From contig CAZPAY010000020.1 in the NCBI GenBank assembly GCA_964584805.1, forward strand, positions 1 to 48,689: a stretch of 48,689 bases of DNA. Reading direction: 5' to 3'. The stretch comes from JABHIE01 sp964584805 (lineage in GTDB: Bacteria > Planctomycetota > UBA1135). The translations under genes and the position numbers were made by a program. The number at the start of each line of letters is the position of its first letter. Position 1 is the stretch's first letter. Below the pieces are notes generated by a model, which saw nothing but the letters and a program-made list of their open reading frames with translations, ran no database searches and had not been told where the DNA came from. This document shows, piece after piece, positions 17,756 to 27,155 of this stretch.

Positions 17756-18946
17756 ATGGCATCTGCAGAACGCATCGTGGTCGTCTCGGCCGTCCGCACC
17801 CCGATTGGCCGCTACATGGGCGGTTTGTCGTCACTGAGTGCGCCCGATTTGGGCCGCGCGGTGGTGGCGGGAGCGCTTGAGGCCGCCTGCGTGCCCGGCG
17901 ATGCGATTGATGTACTTTATTTCGGGCAAGGCCGCCAAGCTGGCTCGAAGCCCAATCCTGCGCGCCAGGTATCGTGGGGCTCGGGCATTTCCGAAGAGGC
18001 GACCGCGATGACGGTCAACATGGCCTGCGCTTCAGGCATGAAATCAATTCAGCTTGCGGCTGATGATTTGCTGTTGGGTCGAGCCAGTTATGCCGTCGCT
18101 GGCGGCATGGAGTCGATGTCGCGCGTACCTTTTATGCTCGACCGTATGCGCGAGGGGTATCGCCTCGGCGACGGCAAGGTGGTCGATTTGATGTATCGCG
18201 ATGGTTTCATGTGCCCACTGAGCGATCAGTTAATGGGCGCCACCGCCGAGACATTGGCCGAGGAAGGCAACATCTCGCGAGAGGCGCAAGATGCTTTTGC
18301 GCTTGAGAGCCAGCGCAAGGCGGCTGCGGCTTGGGCGGCAGGTCGTTTTGCGGACGAGTTGGTTCCCATCACGGTTCCGAGTCGACGCGGCGATGTGTTG
18401 GTGGATACTGACGAGCACATGCGCCCAGAGACGACGATGGAAGGCTTGGCTAAGTTGCCGACGGTCTTCCGCGAATCAGGCGGCACAGTTACGCCAGGCA
18501 ATGCATCCGGAATTACCGATGGCGCAAGTGCTTTGGTTTTGACTACCGCAACCGAGGCAGAGCGTGCAGGTCTTGAGCCTCTGGCCGTCTTGGTTGATAG
18601 TCAAACCGCCGGCACCGACCCGCATCGTATGGGTTTGGGGCCAATTCCGGCGACTCTGCCATTGCTTGAACGCATTGGTTTAACGCTCGATGATTTTGGT
18701 TTGATTGAGCTTAATGAAGCTTTTGCCGCGCAAGCATTGGCTTGTTTGCATGAGCTTCCGATTGAGGCCGAGCGCCTCAATGTCAACGGTGGTGCCATCG
18801 CATTGGGCCACCCAATTGGCAACACCGGGGCGCGCATTGTGGTGACGCTGCTCCATGAAATGAAACGCCGCCAAGAAAAGCGCGGCTTGGCCACACTCTG
18901 TGTGAGTGGTGGCCTCGGCATGACCACGGCCTGGGAACTTCCTTAA
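17756..18946 (+). CDS. Thiolase (acetyl-CoA C-acetyltransferase type)
   Basis: 396 residues from the ATG at 17756. All three catalytic positions are present: Cys91 in VNMACASGMKS, His352 in LGHPIGNTG and Cys382 in LCVSGGLG. Thiolases condense two acetyl-CoA or cleave 3-ketoacyl-CoA; direction cannot be told. A crotonase and a second thiolase follow 2-3 kb downstream on the same strand, so this belongs to an acyl-CoA pathway (fatty-acid breakdown, or C4/polyhydroxybutyrate-type synthesis). The next gene starts 8 nt after its stop. Confidence 0.93.
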   Translation: MASAERIVVVSAVRTPIGRYMGGLSSLSAPDLGRAVVAGALEAACVPGDAIDVLYFGQGRQAGSKPNPARQVSWGSGISEEATAMTVNMACASGMKSIQLAADDLLLGRASYAVAGGMESMSRVPFMLDRMREGYRLGDGKVVDLMYRDGFMCPLSDQLMGATAETLAEEGNISREAQDAFALESQRKAAAAWAAGRFADELVPITVPSRRGDVLVDTDEHMRPETTMEGLAKLPTVFRESGGTVTPGNASGITDGASALVLTTATEAERAGLEPLAVLVDSQTAGTDPHRMGLGPIPATLPLLERIGLTLDDFGLIELNEAFAAQALACLHELPIEAERLNVNGGAIALGHPIGNTGARIVVTLLHEMKRRQEKRGLATLCVSGGLGMTTAWELP

Positions 18947-18954
18947 AACTTGTG

Positions 18955-20307
18955 ATGAAAACGACTTTGATTTTACCTCTACTCCTGTTGGTGGCTGCTT
19001 GTGGCAGTGACCAAGGTGCAGCCGCCACCACGGTTGATTCTTCCGCAATGCCCGCGGCTTCCGCTGCTGCAGCAACGGCAAATGTTGATGCGCCGGTCGT
19101 CCCTCAGACTCCGGGCAAGCCGCTTGTGAAAAAGCCTTATGTGCCTAAGCGCGACGCCGAATTTCATTTTGAAAACAAAGAGACGATTGCTGATGCCGAT
19201 TTAGGCGATTACTACATCAAGATGCATTGTTCGATTGACGGCAAGTCGGTCGGCGCGATGACTCTGGTGTTTTGGCCTGAGGTTGCGCCGATTCATGTGC
19301 GTAACTTTTTGCGTTATTGCGACGAGGGTTTTTACGACGGTTTGACTTATCACCGCATTATTCGCGATTTCATGATTCAGGGCGGTTGCCCGAATGGGAT
19401 CGGCAATGGTGATGGCCCACACGGCAACATCAAAGGTGAGTTCTCGAAAGACAAAAAATACGCTCATAAGTATGGTGTGCTTTCGATGGCACGCGACAAC
19501 TCGCCGGATTCCGCGTCTTGTCAGTTTTACATTTGCTGCGAAGAGACGCCGTCCGTGCACAACTTAGATGGCAAGTATTCTGCGTTTGGCATGTTGGTGA
19601 ATGGTGTGAAAACACTTGAAGCGATTGCCGACACCAAGGTCAAGCCCGGTCGAGGTGGCGGAAGCCCTTCGAGCCCGATGGCCAAGGTGACGATGGATAA
19701 GGTCGAGGTCATTAAGGGCGTGCCTACTGAGACCGAAACAGTTGTGATGCCCGAGCCTGATTTGGGCGGCGAGCCAGCTAAGGTTTCCGTGCAGCATATT
19801 TTGATTTCGTTTAAAGGTGCCATCCCGTCGGCGACTCGCTCAAAAGAAGATGCTGAAAAGTTGGCCCTTGAAGTTTTTGCAAAAGCAAAGGCTTGCAAGA
19901 GCGATGCAGAATATACGGCTCTTGTGAAAGAGCACACCGACGATTCCGTCCGCCCCGGCGATGAAAACCCAGGTGTTTACGCGATGCTGAATAACAAGGT
20001 GCGTCGCGACGCTGACTTTGAGAAAAAGTACACCGAGCTCAAAGGGCAGTTTGATGCCTTACAGGCTGATTTGAAGGCTGCGGTGGCAAGTAAGTCTATG
20101 ACTGAGGCTGAAGCTCAAGCTGAGACGCAGCGTGTCGGTATGCGCTTGCAGAGTGAACTCGAAAAATCTAAAGGTATGCCGCGTGCTCAGCTCGTGCCCG
20201 CCTTTGGTAATGTTGGCTTCAAGCTTGAAGTCGGCGAAGTGGGGCTTGCGCCTTACGACAAGAAAGATTCTAAATTCGGTTGGCACATCATTCGCCGCGT
20301 CCGTTAA
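18955..20307 (+). CDS. Lipoprotein with cyclophilin and parvulin (PpiC-type) domains
   Basis: 450 residues with lipoprotein signal MKTTLILPLLLLVAAC (lipobox VAAC, Cys16) and an Ala/Pro linker to about residue 55. Residues about 70-260 are a cyclophilin domain (RNFLRYCDEGFYDGLTYHR, IQGGCPNG, SMARDNSPDSASCQFYI). Residues about 275-450 form a parvulin-type rotamase (VSVQHILISFKGA at the start, GEVGLAPYDKKDSKFGWHII at the end), interrupted by a charged, probably coiled-coil insertion near 350-405. Two unrelated prolyl-isomerase folds in one membrane-anchored chain suggest an envelope protein-folding factor. GTG at 18952 directly precedes the ATG; I use the ATG. Confidence 0.85.
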   Translation: MKTTLILPLLLLVAACGSDQGAAATTVDSSAMPAASAAAATANVDAPVVPQTPGKPLVKKPYVPKRDAEFHFENKETIADADLGDYYIKMHCSIDGKSVGAMTLVFWPEVAPIHVRNFLRYCDEGFYDGLTYHRIIRDFMIQGGCPNGIGNGDGPHGNIKGEFSKDKKYAHKYGVLSMARDNSPDSASCQFYICCEETPSVHNLDGKYSAFGMLVNGVKTLEAIADTKVKPGRGGGSPSSPMAKVTMDKVEVIKGVPTETETVVMPEPDLGGEPAKVSVQHILISFKGAIPSATRSKEDAEKLALEVFAKAKACKSDAEYTALVKEHTDDSVRPGDENPGVYAMLNNKVRRDADFEKKYTELKGQFDALQADLKAAVASKSMTEAEAQAETQRVGMRLQSELEKSKGMPRAQLVPAFGNVGFKLEVGEVGLAPYDKKDSKFGWHIIRRVR

Positions 20308-20344
20308 TCGCAACCCACACCAAAAAATAGACCCCAAAATAATC

Positions 20345-20890
20345 ATGACTGATTTCACAAAAATTGATGAGCTCACTGACGAGCAACTAACAAAAACTCG
20401 CATTGACATCGATGTGACCGTTGGCGGTGCAGACCGCGGCACCATGACTCTTGAGTTGTGGCCTGAGGTGGCTCCTGCAACGGTGCGTAACTTTGTGCGC
20501 TATGTTGCCGAAGGTTTTTACGACAACAAGGGCTTCCACCGCGTCCTTTCTGGCTTCATGATTCAGGGTGGTTGCCCACTCGGCACGGGCACGGGCTCGG
20601 GCCCTCATGGCAACATTCCTGGCGAATTCACGGCTCAGCCGGAATACAGCCACAAGCGTGGTGTGCTTTCGATGGCGCGCTCGCAAGACCCAAACTCGGC
20701 TTCGTGTCAGTTTTTCGTCTGCCATGGCGATGCTGACTTTCTTGATAATCAATACGCCGCTTTTGGTCGTGTCGTAGAGGGCGAAGATGCTCTCGACGCC
20801 GTGGCTGCCGTGGCAACAGGTGGCGGCGAGGGTTCGAGCCCGCTTGAGCCATGTGGCATCAAGGCCATGCGCGTTTACTCCGCCGAATAA
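20345..20890 (+). CDS. Cytoplasmic cyclophilin-type peptidyl-prolyl isomerase
   Basis: 181 residues from the ATG at 20345; upstream in-frame sequence overlaps the previous gene and has no homology. Cyclophilin motifs: VRNFVRYVAEGFYDNKGFHR, GFMIQGGCP, SMARSQDPNSASCQFFV, AAFGRVVEG. No signal peptide, so it should stay in the cytoplasm, in contrast with its lipoprotein paralogue just upstream. It lies between two acyl-CoA genes on the same strand with short gaps (37 and 31 nt). Confidence 0.93.
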   Translation: MTDFTKIDELTDEQLTKTRIDIDVTVGGADRGTMTLELWPEVAPATVRNFVRYVAEGFYDNKGFHRVLSGFMIQGGCPLGTGTGSGPHGNIPGEFTAQPEYSHKRGVLSMARSQDPNSASCQFFVCHGDADFLDNQYAAFGRVVEGEDALDAVAAVATGGGEGSSPLEPCGIKAMRVYSAE

Positions 20891-20921
20891 CGATTCAAAC
20901 TTTTCCCTGACCCTTAAAACC

Positions 20922-21755
20922 ATGACGGATTCCTCTCCCGATGTCGCCTTGAGCGACGACGAGCTTTTGCTGGATTGGCAGCATCTTTTGACGGATGTCG
21001 ACGAAAGCGGCATTGCAACGATTACGATCAATCGCCCTAAGGCGCTCAATGCACTCAATTCTGAGGTGCTTGAAGAGTTAAACGCGGCGGTCATCGAGGC
21101 TGCGATGAGCGACGATGTAAAAGTCGTTGTGATTACGGGCTCAGGCGACAAGTCATTTGTTGCTGGTGCAGATATTTCAGAGATGGCAGACATGGATGCC
21201 GTCGAGGCGCGTGATCATGCCCTGACGGGCCAAAGCGTTTTCGCCAGCATTGAAGCTTGCCCTAAACCGGTCATCGCCATGATTAATGGCTTTGCATTAG
21301 GTGGGGGTCTTGAGTTGGCGATGGCTTGTCACATCCGTGTGGCTTGCGAGGGCGCAAAGTTGGGCCTGCCTGAAACTGGTTTGGCTTTGATTCCTGGTTT
21401 TGGTGGCACGCAACGCTTGATGCGCATTGTGGGTGCGGGTGTCGCGCGCGAATGGATTTTGACCGCCGATATGTTTGATGCTGCCGAGGCGCATCGCATT
21501 GGGTTGGTGAATCGTTTGGTGCCGGCCGATGAGTTGTTGGCCACGACCATGAAGTTGGCCAAGACTTTGTGTAAGCGCGGGCCCGTTGCCATGGAGACGG
21601 CGCTTGATTGCATCCGTCGAGGCCTTGAGGGTGGGCAGACGCAGGGTGAAAACATCGAGGCCGATGCGTTCGGCATTTTGTTTACGAGCGAAGACGCGCG
21701 CGAGGGCATGCATGCTTTCGTTGAAAAGCGTAAACCTGAATACAAAGGGTGCTAG
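20922..21755 (+). CDS. Enoyl-CoA hydratase/crotonase
   Basis: 277 residues from the ATG at 20922. The crotonase fold is clear: TINRPKALNALN near 35-46, the oxyanion-hole segment FVAGADISEM near 79-88, GGGLELAMA near 127-135, and PETGLALIPGFGGTQRL near 150-166. Both catalytic Glu residues of true hydratases are present (Glu131 and Glu151 by alignment with the rat enzyme's 144 and 164). It hydrates trans-2-enoyl-CoA. The N-terminal 25 residues are an unusual acidic extension. The thiolase start follows 2 nt after its stop. Confidence 0.93.
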   Translation: MTDSSPDVALSDDELLLDWQHLLTDVDESGIATITINRPKALNALNSEVLEELNAAVIEAAMSDDVKVVVITGSGDKSFVAGADISEMADMDAVEARDHALTGQSVFASIEACPKPVIAMINGFALGGGLELAMACHIRVACEGAKLGLPETGLALIPGFGGTQRLMRIVGAGVAREWILTADMFDAAEAHRIGLVNRLVPADELLATTMKLAKTLCKRGPVAMETALDCIRRGLEGGQTQGENIEADAFGILFTSEDAREGMHAFVEKRKPEYKGC

Positions 21756-21757
21756 TG

Positions 21758-22957
21758 ATGCAAAAAGATTTAGTAATAGTGGGCGGTGCGCGCACGGCCA
21801 TGGCTGAATATGTCGGCACGCCTGGTTATGGATTGTTGAAGACGGTGGGCGCTAATGATTTGGGCGCACACGCGATTCGTGGTGCGATGGAGCGCGCGGG
21901 CGTAAGCGCCGAGCAAGTCGACCATGTCGTTATGGGCAATGCTTTGCAGACGGGTCCCGACGCGATTTATGGCGCACGCCATGCTTCGCTGAAAGGTGGT
22001 CTGGCAAATGAGGTGCCTGCCTTGACGGTAAATCGCATTTGCGGCTCGGGCATTCAGTCGATTGTTTCGGCTGGCCAAATGATTCTGTCGGGCGATGCTG
22101 AGGTGGTCGTTGCAGGTGGCATGGAAAACATGTCGCAGGCTCCGCACATCATCCGTGGTGCGCGTGACGGCTTCCGCTTGGGTGGTGCACCAAAGGTTGA
22201 GGATTACTTGTTTGAGTCGTTGATGGATCCGTATTGCGGTTTTTTCATGGCGCAGACGGCCGAAAACTTGGCGACCAAATACGACATCAGTCGCGAGGCT
22301 CAAGATGAGTTTGCCATGCGCTCCCACCAGTTGGGCACGGCGGCCGTCCAAAACGGTTTGTTCGCGGAAGAGATTGTGCCGGTTACCGTAAAGAAAGGTC
22401 GCAAAGAGTTTGTGGTCGATACGGATGATCACATCAAGCCCGATACATCTATTGAGCAGTTGCAAAAACTGCGCGCGGCGTTTGGCAAAGACGGCACCGT
22501 GACTGCGGGCAATGCAAGCGGCATTGTCGATGGTGGCGCTGCTGTGATTGTGACCACTGCCGAGCGAGCCGCCGCAGAGGGCTGGGCTGTGCGTGCGCAT
22601 ATCCGCAGTTGGGGCATCGCAGGCGTTGAGCCTGAGATTATGGGCATTGGCCCTGTGCCTTCGATGCGGATGGCCGCCGAAAAGGTCGGCATGTCGGTGC
22701 ACGACATGGATTTCATCGAAATCAATGAGGCGTTTTCCGCGCAATTCTTGGCCTGCGAAAAGGTGCTTGAGCTCGACCGCGATAAGTGCAATGTCAATGG
22801 CGGTGCGGTGGCGATTGGTCACCCATTAGCCGCGACTGGCACGCGATTGGTCTTGACTCTTTACCATCAACTTGAGCGCGCCCAAGCCAAATATGGCATG
22901 GCCTCGGCTTGCATTGGTGGGGGGCAAGGAATCGCTCTGCTCATCGAGCGTCCGTAA
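21758..22957 (+). CDS. Thiolase (acetyl-CoA acyltransferase), second copy
   Basis: 399 residues from the ATG at 21758 (two GTG codons just upstream are less likely and overlap the crotonase stop). Catalytic residues are Cys95 in NRICGSGIQS, His355 in IGHPLAATG and Cys385 in CIGGGQG. The CIGGGQG ending is the classical form, while the first thiolase here has CVSGGLG, so the paralogues probably differ in chain-length preference. Last gene of the acyl-CoA operon, followed by a strong terminator. Confidence 0.94.
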   Translation: MQKDLVIVGGARTAMAEYVGTPGYGLLKTVGANDLGAHAIRGAMERAGVSAEQVDHVVMGNALQTGPDAIYGARHASLKGGLANEVPALTVNRICGSGIQSIVSAGQMILSGDAEVVVAGGMENMSQAPHIIRGARDGFRLGGAPKVEDYLFESLMDPYCGFFMAQTAENLATKYDISREAQDEFAMRSHQLGTAAVQNGLFAEEIVPVTVKKGRKEFVVDTDDHIKPDTSIEQLQKLRAAFGKDGTVTAGNASGIVDGGAAVIVTTAERAAAEGWAVRAHIRSWGIAGVEPEIMGIGPVPSMRMAAEKVGMSVHDMDFIEINEAFSAQFLACEKVLELDRDKCNVNGGAVAIGHPLAATGTRLVLTLYHQLERAQAKYGMASACIGGGQGIALLIERP

Positions 22958-22990
22958 CGCTTTCGCGTGAAACAGTGCCCTTGTGGCACA

Positions 22991-23031
22991 AAATAAACGG
23001 CTGCAGGCATAGCCCGCAGCCGTTTATTTTT
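22991..23031 (+). terminator. Strong rho-independent terminator of the acyl-CoA operon
   Basis: A perfect 14-bp stem (22991-23004 with 23016-23029; core AAACGGCTGC / GCAGCCGTTT) around an 11-nt loop runs into a T-rich tail. Lies 33 nt after the thiolase stop. Confidence 0.92.
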
Positions 23032-23078
23032 TGGAGATATAGCGCGGAACTTGATATTGAGACTCGTGTTCAAAGGGG

Positions 23079-24459
23079 ATGTTGCTTCTCCCCACCACAT
23101 TACTTTTATCCCTCATTCCTCAATTCACCCCAGACGGCCTCGTCCAAATCAATAACACTTCGGGTGGTTTTGGTGGCGGCTTGACGAATGGTGATCGATT
23201 TGGCCGCGCGGTGACGGACCTTGGCGATTTAGATGGCGACGGCGTGGGGGATTTGGCGATTTGCGCGAAGCGCGATGATGACGGCGGCACGGATACGGGG
23301 TCGGTTTACATCCTGTTCATGAACGCTGACGGCACGGTGAAGAGTGACACCAAGATATCCAATGGCAACGGCGGCTTACCCGCCGGCACAAATGGCGATA
23401 ACGATTATTTTGGTTATTCACTGACTCGCTTGGATGATTTGGATGGCGATGGAATTCAAGAGTTGGCCGTCGGTGCTCCAGGAAGTGATCGTGGCGTGGC
23501 CGATGGGGGGGGCCGTCCACATCCTGCATTTAGACCGCACGGGTTATGTGCGGAGTTTTAATACTTTGTCGGCGGCTTCGGGCTTGCCCTCGGCGCCTGC
23601 CGCTGGAGATTACTTCGGCCAAGCGACCGCACCTGCCGGCGACTGGGACAGCGACGGCGTCCCCGATCTTGTCATCGCTTCTCCACTTTCTGACGACGGT
23701 GGTCGTAATACGGGCGCGATTGATTTGTGCCTGATGCGTGCCGATGGCACGGTGCGTGAGATGCGCAGAATCAGTGCATTGACCGGTGGCTTCGGTATTG
23801 GTCTTGATACGGGCGACAACTTCGGTCACAGTGTCGCACCCGCCGCTGATTGGGATGGAAACGGCGTGCCTGATTTGGCGACCGGCGCAAACGCCGACGA
23901 TAACGGCGGCACGGATAGCGGCTCGTTTTCGATTTTATTGCTGAATGCTGATGCAACGGTCAAGCGGCAATTCGTCCTCAACGCGACCAACAACGCTTTC
24001 CCTGGTGTCACGATTCCTGCTAGCGATCGATTCTCGCGCACCGTGGCTTATCTCGGTGATCACCGTGGCGATGGTACGCATGTCTTTGCGATTGGGGCGG
24101 GTGCGCACACCACAGGCCATGTTTGGATTTTACATTTCGACCCCTTCGCGCTTTGGGGGGATGACCTCACTTCCGGTCAGGCAAGCGAGGTGCGCTTGAT
24201 GGGGGGCTCGCCTCATGCGCAGACCACCTTTGCTTGGTCGCTTGCAGGCCCCGGGCCAACGGCTTCGCCGTGGGGCATGTTGTCGCTTTCGGCACCTTAC
24301 TTTTTGGAGACCTTTCAAGCGGTCGATGCAAACGGTTCTGCCAATTGGCCTGTAACGATCCCGGCCGGAGCGCAAGGCACGCAAGTGTGGCTCCAGGGTG
24401 GTGAATTGGCTCATAGCACGGTTCGTCTTTCCGAAGGGCTGGCGGAAGTGCTCCGCTAA
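23079..24459 (+). pseudogene. Secreted FG-GAP repeat protein, interrupted by a one-base insertion in a G8 tract
   Basis: The reading frame from 23079 gives a hydrophobic N terminus (MLLLPTTLLLSLI) and FG-GAP units with Ca-binding loops (DLDGDGVGD, DLDGDGIQE). It goes out of frame at a run of eight G (23505-23512); the downstream frame continues the same repeat pattern (DWDSDGVPD, DWDGNGVPD) to 24459. Removing one G joins them into about 459 residues. FG-GAP repeats form integrin-like beta-propellers on the cell surface or outside it. The C-terminal 90 residues match the module shared by other secreted proteins here (AGPGPTASPWGMLSLS, AGAQGTQVWLQ). Could be a pseudogene, a phase-variable gene or a sequencing error. 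Confidence 0.75.
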
Positions 24460-24555
24460 CTTCTAGGCGCTCGCCTGTTCCTTCACTTACAAGGCTATCG
24501 CCATGATTTATGTCGCTCAAGCCCCAATCTGTCCTTGTGAAAAGGAGAGATTGCG

Positions 24556-25890
24556 ATGGCTCATGATAATACTAGGGTATTTAAACAAGTCCTTGAAGAG
24601 AAGTTGTTTGCTTCTTTAGAGGGTCCCTTGCCCGAAGTGACACCCCGCTGTCTGCCCGGGGTCGTTGAATTTACCGGGAAGTCCATGGCCGTCCTGGGAA
24701 TGCGCCGTGCTGGAAAGACAACGTTTTTGCACCAAATTCGGCGCGAGCGCTTTGACGCAGGCGCGCCGCGTGAAACTTTGCCTTACATTAATTTCGAAGA
24801 TGAGCGATTGTCCGGCCTCAAGGCCAGCCAACTCGGGCATTTGCTTGATATCTATGCGCGCCGTTTCCCTGAATGCCATGCTTCCAAAAAAATGCTTTGG
24901 TGCTTCGACGAAATTCAACTCGTCACGGGGTGGGAGCGCTTTATTCGTCGCGTTTTAGATGCAGAGCTGGGTGAAGTTTATGTCACAGGTTCTTCTGCGG
25001 CTTTGCTGTCTAAAGAAATTGCTACATCTATGCGCGGGCGTGCCTGGGAGATTTTGATTCATCCATTTTCATTTGTTGAGGCGTGCTCGCATAACGATAT
25101 AGCCTTACCCGAAACATGTGAGGCGCTGAGTCAAAGTGAGCGTTTGCGCGTTGAGGCCGCATTTGATTCGTGGTTGAGCTCGGGCGGCTTCCCCGAGGCG
25201 CAGGGTTTGAATGTCGCACGGCGACGGCAACTGCTGAAAGATTATGTAGATGTTGCCATCTTGCGCGATGTCATCGAGCGACATCAAATCCGTCAAGTCG
25301 CAGCCTTGCGTTGGATGGTGAGCCATATTCTGGCCAACGCCGCCTCATCCTTTAGCGTCGAGAAGTTTTATCGTGCTTTAAAAAGTCAGGGCATCCAGAT
25401 CTCAAAAGATACCGTGCACCAATTGCTCGCCTTTCTTCAGGATTGTTTTCTCGTGCGTGTCGTGTGGATGGAGTCGCAATCAGAGCGGCAGCGGATGTCT
25501 AACCCGCGCAAGTGCTACCCGGTTGACTCGGGGTTGATTCCCGTTTTCGATCGGTCCGGGCGTTCGAATGTGGGGCATGCACTTGAGACAGCCGTTTTGA
25601 TTGAACTTGAGCGCCGGCGCTCTGAGGTGACTTATGTGCGCACACAGTCGGGTTACGAGGTCGATTTTTTTGGCCGCGATGCCGAAGGCAAAGAAGAGTT
25701 GATTCAGGTTTGCGCAGATGCAAGCGATGCAGCGACAGCCACTCGCGAATTGCGCGCTTTAATTGAAGCTGGCCGAGAATTCCCACAAGCAACCATGCGT
25801 TTGCTCGTGATGCACCGAGATGGCTTTCCGTCAGATTGGCCCAAAGATGTGGTGGTAGAAACGGCATACGCCTGGATGCTTCGGCGTTAA
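24556..25890 (+). CDS. AAA-family ATPase with DUF4143 C-terminal domain
   Basis: 444 residues. Walker A is GMRRAGKTT (residues 48-56), Walker B CFDEIQ (near 117-122), sensor-like VTGSSAALLSKE near 142-153, and GRAWEILIHPFSFVE, which is typical of this family. The C-terminal half is a DUF4143-type region with a nuclease-like fold signature (ETAVLIELERR, YEVDFF). Such proteins are common and patchily distributed in bacteria; their biological role is unknown. A good ribosome site (AAGGAG, 24541-24546) precedes the ATG. It stands alone; the gene is neither clearly mobile nor linked to a defence cluster here. Confidence 0.88.
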   Translation: MAHDNTRVFKQVLEEKLFASLEGPLPEVTPRCLPGVVEFTGKSMAVLGMRRAGKTTFLHQIRRERFDAGAPRETLPYINFEDERLSGLKASQLGHLLDIYARRFPECHASKKMLWCFDEIQLVTGWERFIRRVLDAELGEVYVTGSSAALLSKEIATSMRGRAWEILIHPFSFVEACSHNDIALPETCEALSQSERLRVEAAFDSWLSSGGFPEAQGLNVARRRQLLKDYVDVAILRDVIERHQIRQVAALRWMVSHILANAASSFSVEKFYRALKSQGIQISKDTVHQLLAFLQDCFLVRVVWMESQSERQRMSNPRKCYPVDSGLIPVFDRSGRSNVGHALETAVLIELERRRSEVTYVRTQSGYEVDFFGRDAEGKEELIQVCADASDAATATRELRALIEAGREFPQATMRLLVMHRDGFPSDWPKDVVVETAYAWMLRR

Positions 25891-25899
25891 ACTCCAACC

Positions 25900-26374
25900 A
25901 TGGCCAATTGCCCCGACACCACTTGTTGCCCGCCCTTTGATCCCGCCCCCTGGGAGGCCCGTGAGCTCTCTTGGGTCGACAAGAAATTCGCGCGCGAGCG
26001 GGTGCGCTGTTTTTTCACATCCCGATTGGTTTCGGGAAAATGATGGAGCGCGTGATGGGGCTCATCATCGGTGCGGGCGCGAAACCCGAGCCCGATTTGA
26101 TTGTGATGTGCGATGAGTCCTCTAAATGGCGCAGCGAGGTTTATCTTGAGGTAACAAAAGATGTGCCCGGCCTTGAGATGACAGCAGTCACCGGCAACTT
26201 CATCAGCAAGGTCTTTGACGGCCCTTATAAAGATTCGGCAAAGTGGTACAAAGAAATGTGCACCGAGCTCGCGTCGCGCGGGCTTCCGCAAAAGCGTTTA
26301 TTCGCGTACTACACAACTTGCCCCGCATGTGCAAAAAAGCATGGCCACAATTATGTGGTGCTGCTCGCTGAGGT

Positions 26375-26378
<4 letters not shown>
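25900..26378 (+). pseudogene. Small conserved protein (hydrolase-annotated family), one-base deletion in a T tract
   Basis: The ATG at 25900 starts a frame reading MANCPDTTCCPPFDPAPWEA and continuing to RVRCFF, then it goes out of frame. A second frame picks up at once with FFHIPIGFGKMMERV and runs to 26378 with YYTTCPACAKKHGHNYVVLLAEV. Adding one T to the T6 tract (26010-26015) joins them into about 159 residues. I recall a widespread family of that length with N-terminal Cys-Cys-Pro-Pro-Phe and C-terminal TTCPxCAKK, often labelled hydrolase without biochemical support. The Cys pairs suggest metal binding (inference). Deletion may be real or a sequencing error. Overlaps the convergent trpG by 4 bp. 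Confidence 0.7.
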
Positions 26379-26974
<596 letters not shown>

Positions 26975-26982
26975 CGTTCTGA

Positions 26983-26988
26983 ATTGTA
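26983..26988 (-). promoter_or_regulatory. -10 box of trpG, leaderless spacing
   Basis: TACAAT on the minus strand, 8 nt before the ATG at 26974. Transcription would start at or next to the start codon. Confidence 0.4.
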
Positions 26989-27054
26989 GCGGCGACCTTG
27001 AATCGGCCATTTTAAACATATAAACGGGCGATATCTTCCAGTTCTATCTATCTT

Positions 27055-27101
27055 GCTTGTAATCAATATTCCTCACATAGGAGGTTATTTATATGTCATA
27101 A
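27055..27101 (+). promoter_or_regulatory. Cytochrome upstream region: shared 12-mer, strong ribosome site and two-codon ORF
   Basis: GCTTGTAATCAA (27055-27066) recurs exactly at 28865-28876, upstream of the second cytochrome gene. After it comes a perfect AGGAGG (27079-27084), 8 nt before ATG-TCA-TAA (27093-27101), a start-stop mini-ORF that is in frame with the cytochrome start at 27156. No other ATG in that frame lies between. A regulatory leader is inferred; coincidence is possible. Confidence 0.4.
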
Positions 27102-27155
27102 CAATGTCACAGGTTTCAATCCGAAACCGCCCCCCCTCAAACCTTCGAGGTACAC

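Noticed and set aside
20387..21193. 268-codon minus-strand frame across cyclophilin and crotonase genes
   Set aside because: Overlaps two certain genes on the other strand and has low-complexity Ser/Ala/Arg composition.
21770..22822. 350-codon open frame on the minus strand inside the second thiolase gene
   Set aside because: Fully antisense to a thiolase with all catalytic residues; His/Arg/Ala-rich composition typical of a codon-bias shadow.
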